A stretch of DNA of 64,000 bases from assembly GCF_963678635.1 (NCBI RefSeq), contig NC_087065.1, forward strand, positions 75,465,345-75,529,344, in the 5' to 3' direction. Positions within the stretch are counted from its first letter, which is position 1; every line of letters starts with the position of its first letter. The position numbers were made by a program, and so were the translations under genes. Below are positions 32,601 through 40,271 of this stretch, one piece after another. The stretch comes from Symsagittifera roscoffensis. Taxonomy: Eukaryota > Xenacoelomorpha > Acoela > Convolutidae. The notes beneath the pieces were generated by a model. It searched no databases, was not told the DNA's origin, and saw only the letters and a program-made list of their open reading frames with translations.

Positions 32601-35600
32601 AAGAACTTGAGTGAGCCATCCGAGATTACACTAGTCCACCTGGACATCTATGCCGACTACCTGAAGGAGAAGGATCCCAAACTGGACTCCAGGGCAGTGC
32701 GAGCGCTGCTCACAACGGGAGGTCCGAGGCTGATGAAAGTGGATGGACATTATATCGATGTCCATGGCCCTTACCCGATTCTGATGAATGTGGATGGCAT
32801 CAATATCTACACGAAAGCTCACATAACTGATGCGAACGATCAGGTTGGCCGGATATACATTGGTCAAGAGGAGCTGAAGGTCAGACGAATCGGACACAAC
32901 GCGATGCTCGAACAAGATGCTGTGCATATTGGTTGCGAGGCAGATCTGGCCGCACACGTCCTGGACGTGCAAGGCAGACAACTTTCAGTAAAGGGACTGC
33001 TAGACACGGGAGCAGTGGTTAGTGTCATGCCAGTCAAAACTTGGACCGACATGGGTTTTGATAGGTCGGATCTCATACCGACAAACATCAGGTTGGCAGC
33101 TGCCAATCAGGGAGCGATCTATGTCGCCGGACGAACCCCGATCATCTCACTGCAGCTCGGAGGAAGACATCTTTGGATGAGCTTCCTAGTAGTAGAGAAT
33201 TTGGATGAATCCGACCAGTTCATCCTAGGAAGGGATTTCGTTCGCAACTTTGACGTCACGATTGATCTCAATGACGGATTGATTAGGATCAAGGATCCTG
33301 AAAGAAAGTATGAGAAAAGACCCCTTAATAAGATCTTAATTAATCAAGCCAAGGTGCCGATTTTTCTGGATCGAAAAGTTAGATTAAAACCGAACCAAGC
33401 CGTAGTAGCGACGTTTAGGATGAGGAACTTGAATGAACTCAGCAATGACAGACAGGTGTGTCTGGTACCAAATCCAAACAGTAAAAGCTCGGCTATTTTA
33501 GGAAGAAGCTTCTCACTCACTCAGAGCGGACTGTGTGTGAGTGTGTTATTGAACACAGAAACAACAACAGTGACAATACAGAGGGGAAAGAAACTTGGCT
33601 ACGCTTTGCCTCTGAACACAGACTTTCTGAGTGTGGAGAACTTGAAGAAGTTTGATGTAACTAAATGTCCATTACATGCGAACCAAGAATGTATAATGAA
33701 AAGAGTAATTGAATTGAAATCTTCTAGGAAATTGTTTTCAATGAAGTCGGAAACAGATGATGGGCTGTCTAGTTGTTCCAACTTTCCTGAGAGGCCGACG
33801 GAAGCAGAGTTAGCAGCGAATAGGCCTGTCCTACCTGAGATAGAACATCTGAAGGGTAAAATATCTGACAAGGAACTAGATTCGCTCAGGGCGGTGCTAG
33901 ATCGGAACGCAGACATTTTTTCAAAGCATAAGGCCGATATAGGTTGTTGCAATTTTGTAGAGCACGAGATTGAGATAGAAGAGGGCTCGGTACCTCATAG
34001 GGAAGGGGCGAGAAGAATGACCCCAAACAAGTCAGAAGCGTGTAGGAAGGAAATTGAAATGTTAATGGAGTACGACATGATTGAGCCGTCGAAGTCCCCA
34101 TGGGCTTGTGGCGTGGTCATGGCGAAAAAGAAAGGGGGACAACTCAGATTTTGTTGTGATTTCCGTTATCTGAACGCAGTGACTATAAAGGACGCATACC
34201 CGATTCCCCGCATCGATGAGAGCCTATCCAAGCTGGGAGACGCTAAGTTCTTCACGACGTTGGATTTGGGCTCCGCATTCTGGCAAGTGCCACTCAGAAA
34301 GCAAGATCGAGAGAAAACAGGTTTCGCGTGTGAGCTGGGACTGTTCCAGTGGAAGAGGATGCCATTCGGATTGTGCAACGCGATGGCCACATTCCAGCGA
34401 CTGATGGCCCAGGCACTCACGAGCGTCACTAAGAAATACGGGAATCTCATTATGTGTTATGTCGATGATGTCGTGATTGCAACACCAACCTTAGAAGACC
34501 ACATAGAAAGGTTGGAGGAGGTGTTTTCTTGCATGAAGCAGGCGGGTCTGAAATGCAAACCCTCTAAGTGTGAAATCCTCAGGGATTCCATAAAGTATCT
34601 GGGCCGCCTGGTTGACAAACATGGAGTGAGACCAGATCCCGAAGCGGTTGAAGCAGTGCTGACCTGGAAGGCACCTAAAACAGATACACAGCTGATGAGT
34701 TTTCTGGGATTCGCAAATTATTATCGAGAGTTCATCAAGGGGTATGCTGACAAGATATACCCCATGCAGAGGCTGATGAGAAACAAGGGCAAAAAGTTCA
34801 CCTGGACTGATGAGGCACAAGTTTCATTTGAAAACATCAAGCGTGAACTTTGCGAGGCGCCGGTCCTCGGCATGCCAACAGAGAAGGGAATGTTTGTGCT
34901 GGACACGGATGCATCAGTGGTTGCGATATCGGGCATACTTCACCAGGAGCAGGAGTGGAACGGGAGAACGGTTCTTCGTCCGATAGCCTACGGGAGTAAA
35001 GTCCTGAGTGATACTGAAATGAAGTACGGCGCACCAAAAGCGGAGATGTTTGCGGTGATCACTTTCGTGGAAAAATACAGGGCCTACTTGGGGAGTGCTC
35101 CCTTCAAGTTACGTGTGGATAATCGTGCCCTTGCCTGGCTGAAAACCTATTCGATGGACCAAAGCTATATTGGTCGTTGGATTGTGCGCCTGGATGGATA
35201 CCACATGATCATAGAGCACCGTACCCGTGACAAGCACCAGAACGCAGATAGCCTCAGTAAAAAGACAGAATTTTATGAGCGCCTCGAGGAGAAGCAGGCT
35301 AACCAATCAGAGATCAAAGACGGGTTTTCCTTTCTGGACAAAGAAACCTACGATAAGCTGCCACTTACTAGGTGGTTAGACAAATCAGGACATCCTATAC
35401 CTGGACACCCTGACCTTCCAGTGGAGACGGCCGCGGAGATAAAGCTTTTAGCCAGAGGCGAACCCGTTCCGTTGGACCTGCTAGTCCGATCCAACTTGGT
35501 ACAGCAAGAACTGACCAGGCTGGGTATAAACAGCATCGCTTTATTGAATAAGACGGTGAACGTGGCGCCGGACGTCATGGGAAAACTCCGTGACTTGTTG

Positions 35601-38600
35601 GATAGGGAAGTGAATAGGCATGATCGTGAATGGATGGAGACCATGCAGAGGTTGACTGTCACCGAGAGAACAGAGAAGAGGCCAGTGTCCATTCGCAGCC
35701 GAGGCGTTGAACGGGATTGCAGGTCGATCGTCAACCAGCTGGTGACCTCGATGCCGAAAGAAGTCTTGTTGAGAACTTCGTTCACTGAATATGGAACATT
35801 GAATCAGAACCAAGCTACTGAGGAAGTCAGGATCAGGTCGAAAGCTAGCTTCACGAGGAGAGTGCACTTCACTGATGCAAAAGAGGAATACGAGCCAAGC
35901 CCAGATTGTTCGTCCGTGGACGAGACAATGTCCGGGGAGTCTGACACCTTCGAGCCAGTCAAGGACGACTTGTCTGAGGAGTCAGACACCGGTGAGCCCG
36001 TGCAGGACAACTTGTCCGGGGAGAGGTTGACTAGACCACCTAGGGGCAGAATTTTGTCCGGGGAGTCGGGTTCAAAGCGACCAATGGACAGAGTTTTGTC
36101 CGGGGAGTCGAGAAACATCTCAGACAACTTGGGATATGATGTTGGAGAATCAGTTGACTCAAGTGTTGACTCGGGTTCCAAGTCCTGGGACAACACGTCT
36201 GAAACAACTTCCAATTCCGATGTGTCAGAGATCGCAATCCACTCCTTATTGGTAGACTGGAAGCAGCGTGGGCTGGACCGAGAAACACATCAGGATCCAG
36301 ACAGGGACAGATACACCTCAGATGAAGAGGGCACTGTGATAGATAATGCCGCGGACGAGCTCGAGCTGATAGCAGTTTCAAAACGCCCAACCAGATTGCT
36401 GCCACATGGTACGGTTGTCCGTACCAATCTGGAACCATCTGTGCAAGAAGCGACGCCTTTGAAAAAGATATGGTGTGTCAAGTTGATGGACGATGCTCAT
36501 GCTCCGGAGATAATGAGTGGGCAAATGAACGTGGTGAAGACGTATTTGAAAGCCAGGTACAGGCTGTCGGATCTCCTGAGGGCTCAACGAAATGATAGAA
36601 TGACGAGCAGTCTGAAAAGATGGATCGAGAATGGAGCACCTGACAAGGGAGACTTGGAAGAAGACAGCTACAAAATCCTGAAGCAGTTTTACCTGAAGAG
36701 GAGAGACTTGTTGTACCTGAATAAGGACGGAATCGTAGCCTGTAAGCGCAAGGAGGAGGACAAGGTCCTTTATAAATACAATTCAATAGTGTTACCACAG
36801 TTGTACCAGACCGAATTGCTCTTTCGCTCACATGATCAGATGGGACATCAAGGCGTGGACAAAGTGTATAACAGGATACAAAAACGATTCGAATGGCCGG
36901 GATTGAAGAAGGCTTGTGAGAAATGGATAGCCGCATGCCTGTCTTGTCAACAGGCAAAGGATCCCAGGAAACTAAGGTTCCCCCTACAGTCAATAGAATC
37001 GTCAGGTTTCAACGAAGTGGTGCAAATTGATCATCAGAAAATCTGCATGACAGCAACGGGCTATAATCAGGTGCTGGTAATGATCGACCATTTTACGAAG
37101 TATGCGGAGGCAGCATCCTGCATGACACCATCGGCAGAAGAAACGTGCGATCATTTGATAAACGTGTGGATAGCAAGGCATGGCTGCCCCATCACGTTCC
37201 AATCAGACAATGGCAAAGCATTCGTAGGTGATCTCACGAAAGAGTTAATGAAAAGGTCGCAGGTAGCGCAGGCCCACTCGACCACTTATCACCCGCAAAC
37301 GAATGGCCTAGTCGAGAGGCAGAATCGCACACTGGTATCCATGTTGAGAGTCTACTGCTCACGCTATATGGATGACTGGGACAAGCACTTGCCGCAAGTG
37401 ATGGGTGCTTACAACAGCACGGAGCATTCCACCACGGGAATAAGTCCGCATATGATGCTGACGGGTCACGAAAAGGCACTCCCGTTAACGTTCTTCTACC
37501 CTGAATATGAAGGGAAGAGGACAGCACCGCAAACGTACGTGCGGGACGTTATTAGAAGACAACAGGACCTCAATGACTTATGCAGGAGGAATACGCAACA
37601 GGCGCAGATTAGACAAAAAAGGAGGTTTGATAAAAGGACAGCCGATGCAAAAGCCTACTCAGTTGGCGATTACGTCTGGGTGTTCCAGGAAGTGGTTCCA
37701 CCAAAAGGAACCAAGAAACTATTAAAGAAATGGCGTGGTCCATTTCAGATAACAGAGGTGCATCAAGGAGGTCGTTTTTATCGGCTGAGCACAGGAAGAG
37801 CGGCTCATTACGAGAATATCAAACCACACAACGCCTCGTCCGAGGATTGGTGCATTCCAGCGGACATACAAGAGGGAGACTATTTAATAGTGGATCCTGC
37901 TTGTGAAGTGAATGAAAGGGGTACTCGCGACAAGAACGACGGGAATGAGGTGGTGGACGATTGTGATCTACCACTGGATCTCGAGTTGACTGAGCGAGTA
38001 GAGGTGGACGATGAAACTCTGCCCTATGCCGAAGAAGACTGGGATTGCCCGGAACAAACCGAAATTGACAAAGGAATACAGCCTGACTTTCCGCTCACTA
38101 TGGAGACACGCCAAAGTAAGAGAGGAAAAAACCAGAAGAAATACAATCCGTATGGCGAGGACTTCGTTGTAGACCGGATAGTAGTGAGTGATGTCATAGA
38201 CTCGCTGGTGGGGCTGGACGAGGTAGCGATGCTAGAAGAAATCGACCTTGTGAACGATATGGATCAAGATTGGATCGACGATCGATCAGAACCGGAAGTG
38301 GAGTTCGAACCAGAAGCGGAACAGACTCATGAGCAAGAACTAACAAACTTGCGCGTGCTCGAATGGCTCCATGATCTGCCGACAGATCCAAAAGAGACGA
38401 TCCTGACGATTCAGGACGTCGATAGAGACGGCGTCAAATACTTCAGCCATGATAATACCGAGTCCAACTGGGTCGCCCCAGATGGTCCTCTACGTGTTCC
38501 ACAATCCAACCTCGGTCTCCTAGACTTTGGGCGATCGACGGGGACGTCGATGGATATTTTTGTCCGGGGAGTGGGGGTAGGACTCACCCACACCGAAAAT

Positions 38601-39179
38601 CTCATAATAAAAAAATTGAAATCGGCAAGGGAAACCGGAGAACTAGAGACAGAGGGCGAGAATGCTAAGAAACCACCTTTTGGACGAATCTTTGAATCGT
38701 ATTTTGATCTCCCGAACCACTATTCGAACAATATCGTTATAACGGACAGCGATTTCATACTCACGGAACGCACGTGCGCCATAGCGATAACTGCGGACGT
38801 AAGCTTCAAAACAGCACTACCGGCCGACTTTAAAAGAGAGTACAAGAATATCGAGTTTTTGTGGAAACAGAGGCCGGGTGTAGGAGGAATGATAGCGTTG
38901 CCCCCTGTTGCATCACAGATACCAGGGAAATATTTGTGTTTTTTGGTTACGAAAGCTACTGATAGGCAACACGTGAATCCGGAGAGCTTGGTATTGGCCT
39001 TGACTCGACTTAGGGATTTCCTGGTTGAGAGAGGTGTGACCTCTCTCTCGTTGCCAGTTTATGATCCCAATAGAGGGAAGCTACACCCGAGAGAGTTGTA
39101 CGCTCTTGTGCATGTGATATTTTCAGAGACTGACATAGAGGTTTACTTACATAAAAAATACTATCTGAGCATATGCTAA
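29697..39179 (+). CDS. Gag-Pol polyprotein with C-terminal macrodomain-like region
   Basis: One uninterrupted frame of 3,160 residues from the ATG at 29697; the open frame reaches back to a TTG at 29637, but the ATG is preferred. Order: basic Ser-rich N-terminus; coiled coil (~302-378); Gag capsid-like helical region (~532-682); CX2CX4HX4C zinc knuckle (C741) and a second at C793 whose His is Arg; aspartic protease LLDTGA (D1103) with ILGRDF; RT (~1422-1640) with YVDD at 1588-1591 and FWQVPL; RNase H (D1735 in DTDAS); a ~520-residue acidic/Ser linker with five 14-residue SGES repeats (~2078-2150); integrase HHCC (from ~2378) and D2445, D2504, E2540 (35 residues between the last two); GPY/F (RGPFQI, ~2680); acidic linker; macrodomain-like segment (3001-3160). 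Catalytic residues look intact, so activity is plausible. There is no stop or frameshift between Gag and Pol. Confidence 0.95.
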   Translation: MQRRDSLGSSTKIPRLSKGSTRKFRTRRSQTSFSSASDAFAEDESTKGQPDLSVSEMKLRSEKNLDGNQRRSAEAEPASETLVDPFDEGERTLIRPDFEPDEVLEREEVERTEETSERPEVEPREEVLYRGMSKSDTKSYKWRKERSHPTSAHSSLAKQSNNAMMSSISPSGEQTGSKAKKSWKSLYDERMASLPTVGLTSSDDYPEITHPDVNFTPCPRNDMSRKASSTSPTRPMSDGITMGASSTFDRLMTSMSKQRGGASSSTRLQPPLTSSSMGLTPSFGATGDISDMFAGVMNGLDELRRDMTKRIDQVDERAHKGQENLRDELTHVKSQARVDQAQLIRNTDQCLAESLAQANKESEEREARMTREIEQLLNDHDNTYAQTMTGQERRLDAKSDLMMRKLDAILNGSSWQERSNSRERSRNANVGDGTGNSARTQQGSRTNYEHRNKERPRPAPQRPGWTNPVPPEADATPETRLPIVPQGSSVPDLTTVSQDTTMYASMFEPLNRSLETFITKLSKSTERGERSRRTLKKPKSYKDESDGCIDTWIEVMKLHFEEENLSKKQECSALTSNLEGTALNCVMAKRTNERDSARKIFDILLNRFGSGVQGHQAMVKFEKRRQRDEESIDKFLDDLELLRRRSNPDERISERNLAIASKFMDGIRSEELKTMLATHFTLSLDQVPTPDDLRMKSREYLLIKPRAQNRYSNYGNYSGTNTSANSSWYKPRDDMDKRRSCTNCGSMDHHVSACSAYKQNMKAIGYFLEDADATDEDHEEYVRGLIMKYGPRCFFCNLEGRFKSDCTQFWDAVADAKHPRHEEALSGVKASRARLMNEAESRRKETTPSTFTTKKVKTWPDEVVASNLETESSSPLKVDYGLAARTALQNVKQDLATKEVEQWVRSELESTDLRESLNVLGKTTKAEDKEEPKKQGLKLNVISGKTFGMTKAGTKIMSIISVAGHQVVKNLSEPSEITLVHLDIYADYLKEKDPKLDSRAVRALLTTGGPRLMKVDGHYIDVHGPYPILMNVDGINIYTKAHITDANDQVGRIYIGQEELKVRRIGHNAMLEQDAVHIGCEADLAAHVLDVQGRQLSVKGLLDTGAVVSVMPVKTWTDMGFDRSDLIPTNIRLAAANQGAIYVAGRTPIISLQLGGRHLWMSFLVVENLDESDQFILGRDFVRNFDVTIDLNDGLIRIKDPERKYEKRPLNKILINQAKVPIFLDRKVRLKPNQAVVATFRMRNLNELSNDRQVCLVPNPNSKSSAILGRSFSLTQSGLCVSVLLNTETTTVTIQRGKKLGYALPLNTDFLSVENLKKFDVTKCPLHANQECIMKRVIELKSSRKLFSMKSETDDGLSSCSNFPERPTEAELAANRPVLPEIEHLKGKISDKELDSLRAVLDRNADIFSKHKADIGCCNFVEHEIEIEEGSVPHREGARRMTPNKSEACRKEIEMLMEYDMIEPSKSPWACGVVMAKKKGGQLRFCCDFRYLNAVTIKDAYPIPRIDESLSKLGDAKFFTTLDLGSAFWQVPLRKQDREKTGFACELGLFQWKRMPFGLCNAMATFQRLMAQALTSVTKKYGNLIMCYVDDVVIATPTLEDHIERLEEVFSCMKQAGLKCKPSKCEILRDSIKYLGRLVDKHGVRPDPEAVEAVLTWKAPKTDTQLMSFLGFANYYREFIKGYADKIYPMQRLMRNKGKKFTWTDEAQVSFENIKRELCEAPVLGMPTEKGMFVLDTDASVVAISGILHQEQEWNGRTVLRPIAYGSKVLSDTEMKYGAPKAEMFAVITFVEKYRAYLGSAPFKLRVDNRALAWLKTYSMDQSYIGRWIVRLDGYHMIIEHRTRDKHQNADSLSKKTEFYERLEEKQANQSEIKDGFSFLDKETYDKLPLTRWLDKSGHPIPGHPDLPVETAAEIKLLARGEPVPLDLLVRSNLVQQELTRLGINSIALLNKTVNVAPDVMGKLRDLLDREVNRHDREWMETMQRLTVTERTEKRPVSIRSRGVERDCRSIVNQLVTSMPKEVLLRTSFTEYGTLNQNQATEEVRIRSKASFTRRVHFTDAKEEYEPSPDCSSVDETMSGESDTFEPVKDDLSEESDTGEPVQDNLSGERLTRPPRGRILSGESGSKRPMDRVLSGESRNISDNLGYDVGESVDSSVDSGSKSWDNTSETTSNSDVSEIAIHSLLVDWKQRGLDRETHQDPDRDRYTSDEEGTVIDNAADELELIAVSKRPTRLLPHGTVVRTNLEPSVQEATPLKKIWCVKLMDDAHAPEIMSGQMNVVKTYLKARYRLSDLLRAQRNDRMTSSLKRWIENGAPDKGDLEEDSYKILKQFYLKRRDLLYLNKDGIVACKRKEEDKVLYKYNSIVLPQLYQTELLFRSHDQMGHQGVDKVYNRIQKRFEWPGLKKACEKWIAACLSCQQAKDPRKLRFPLQSIESSGFNEVVQIDHQKICMTATGYNQVLVMIDHFTKYAEAASCMTPSAEETCDHLINVWIARHGCPITFQSDNGKAFVGDLTKELMKRSQVAQAHSTTYHPQTNGLVERQNRTLVSMLRVYCSRYMDDWDKHLPQVMGAYNSTEHSTTGISPHMMLTGHEKALPLTFFYPEYEGKRTAPQTYVRDVIRRQQDLNDLCRRNTQQAQIRQKRRFDKRTADAKAYSVGDYVWVFQEVVPPKGTKKLLKKWRGPFQITEVHQGGRFYRLSTGRAAHYENIKPHNASSEDWCIPADIQEGDYLIVDPACEVNERGTRDKNDGNEVVDDCDLPLDLELTERVEVDDETLPYAEEDWDCPEQTEIDKGIQPDFPLTMETRQSKRGKNQKKYNPYGEDFVVDRIVVSDVIDSLVGLDEVAMLEEIDLVNDMDQDWIDDRSEPEVEFEPEAEQTHEQELTNLRVLEWLHDLPTDPKETILTIQDVDRDGVKYFSHDNTESNWVAPDGPLRVPQSNLGLLDFGRSTGTSMDIFVRGVGVGLTHTENLIIKKLKSARETGELETEGENAKKPPFGRIFESYFDLPNHYSNNIVITDSDFILTERTCAIAITADVSFKTALPADFKREYKNIEFLWKQRPGVGGMIALPPVASQIPGKYLCFLVTKATDRQHVNPESLVLALTRLRDFLVERGVTSLSLPVYDPNRGKLHPRELYALVHVIFSETDIEVYLHKKYYLSIC
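35927..36140 (+). repeat. 42-bp coding minisatellite carrying the polypurine-tract core
   Basis: TCCGGGGAG-type cores occur at 35931, 35973 (degenerate, TCTGAGGAG), 36015, 36057 and 36099, exactly 42 bp apart, encoding a 14-residue (L/M)S-G/E-E-S repeat in the RNase H-integrase linker. The core TTGTCCGGGGAGT is the same as the sequence just before the 3' LTR. Confidence 0.85.
38531..38572 (+). other. Internal duplicate of the polypurine-tract region
   Basis: GCGATCGACGGGGACGTCGA..TGTCCGGGGAGT closely matches 49223-49262 just before the 3' LTR. I count 19 of 24 identical positions, all five differences transitions, then a 2-nt indel and an identical 12-mer. It lies in frame within gag-pol and could act as a second plus-strand start. 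Confidence 0.6.
38697..39176 (+). other. Macrodomain-like (TARG1/OARD1-type) C-terminal region of Gag-Pol
   Basis: Residues 3001-3160 follow the macrodomain plan: IVITDSDF start, AIAITADVSFKTALPADFKR, GVGGMIAL, YLCFLVTK, a helix (LVLALTRLRDFLVERG), SLSLPVYDPNRGKL and a final VIFSETDIEVYL strand. The nearest pattern I know is the TARG1/OARD1 class of ADP-ribose-processing macrodomains. Two loops differ: the Gly-rich MGAGIA-type loop reads FKTALP, and the GCGLD loop carrying the catalytic Asp reads DPNRGKL. Ligand binding or hydrolysis may therefore be lost or altered. Recognised by eye, without a profile search. Confidence 0.6.
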
Positions 39180-39647
39180 GAATTGCGCTCGGCGATAAGT
39201 GGTTTTTATTAAGTTGCTCGATAAGAATTAGAGTCAAGTTTTAGGTTAGGTTAGGTTAGGTCTTAGGTACAGTATTAGGGGTTAGGTTTTTATGTGATAG
39301 TATAGGTGTGTAATGTTTATGTGTTTATGTTATGTTATTGTTATGATATATTTTATGTTTATGTCATAAAAGACCTGGGGTACTCCAGGTCATCAAGGTG
39401 ACACCGCACATTCGTGCTACTCTGACAAAGATAAAGGTGGACGATCCACCTTGGTGCTAAATTTTAAATCAGAATTGTGAAAAGAATTTCAATGAAGAGT
39501 TTTAAAGAATTGATTGATGTTGTATCCAAAAATGATGGTTCTAAGTCGCGACTTGTTTTTTAGATCTTGATTGATCAGAAATTGTTTATTGAATTCATTG
39601 AATCAAACGAAGAATCTACACGACGACAAGAATCAACACGATAAGAA
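39180..39647 (+). other. Intergenic region between Gag-Pol and the second coding block
   Basis: 468 nt of AT-rich sequence. It contains four TTAGG units (about 39240-39262) and two strong hairpins: GACCTGG/CCAGGTC (39372-39391) and AAGGTGGA/TCCACCTT with a 3-nt loop (39434-39452). It could serve for splicing, reinitiation or an internal promoter for the downstream frame. No clear splice acceptor was identified. Confidence 0.6.
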
Positions 39648-40271
39648 ATGGGTGACACGAACGAACTCATGGAATTCCTCTCAGCGAGTCTAGGAGCGAC
39701 TCTAGACGAGATCTATGAGCGGCTGATCGATTGTGATTTCACACGAGAAGACCCGGGGTTGGTGATGTTTGTGGTCGCACTCCTCAATGCACTAGGAAGA
39801 GAGGGTCGAGGGAATCGCCCTACAGAAGTCGTGTTGATGTTGGCCTTCGGTGAGTCCGGGACCGCCGAGAGAGGCCGAAACCGATTAATGAGATGGAGGC
39901 GTGGAGAAATGTCTGGCCACGACCTGGCTCGTGAGCCAGGACTAGGTGAACAAAGGGACCACCGGCTAGGTGAGATGCCCTTACCCGTCCAACCTGCGCA
40001 GCCACTCATTGGAGCGAAGAGACAACGTGATGGGTCAGGCCCGTCACACTCTGTCGACTCTCCAACAGCTGCTCCTCCCCTGAAGAGAGTGAGAGTGAGC
40101 GAGATAGAGATCCAGACGTCGGAGACGATTGAGACACTGGAGAAGAAGGAGAGAGATCAGAGTGAGCTGTGTGCCAAACTTCAGGAGTACAGGGTGATAG
40201 CTCGAGAGAGAGAGACGAATGGAAAAAGAAATTTGAAGATCTGCAGGTGGCCTACAAGGAGGATGAAATAA
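39648..40271 (+). CDS. Second block, N-terminal part (unknown helical protein), frame a
   Basis: ATG at 39648 in the first real start context after Gag-Pol. 207 residues: a compact helical N-terminus (~1-75, ELMEFLSASLGATLDEIYER onwards), a basic Arg-rich stretch (~78-90), a Pro/Ser linker with a KRVR basic patch, and a charged coiled-coil-like end. I do not recognise the family. The coiled-coil character ends abruptly near 40204-40216, where a GAGAGAGAGAGA dinucleotide run lies, and the same heptad-rich character resumes in the frame of 40169-41731. This strongly suggests a slippage-type frameshift joining the two. Alternatively the run is a programmed frameshift site or an assembly error. 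Confidence 0.65.
   Translation: MGDTNELMEFLSASLGATLDEIYERLIDCDFTREDPGLVMFVVALLNALGREGRGNRPTEVVLMLAFGESGTAERGRNRLMRWRRGEMSGHDLAREPGLGEQRDHRLGEMPLPVQPAQPLIGAKRQRDGSGPSHSVDSPTAAPPLKRVRVSEIEIQTSETIETLEKKERDQSELCAKLQEYRVIARERETNGKRNLKICRWPTRRMK

Noticed and set aside
39240-39262. TTAGG repeats as telomeric sequence
   Set aside because: Only four units, inside the LTR element's spacer; too few to imply a telomere or an arthropod host.
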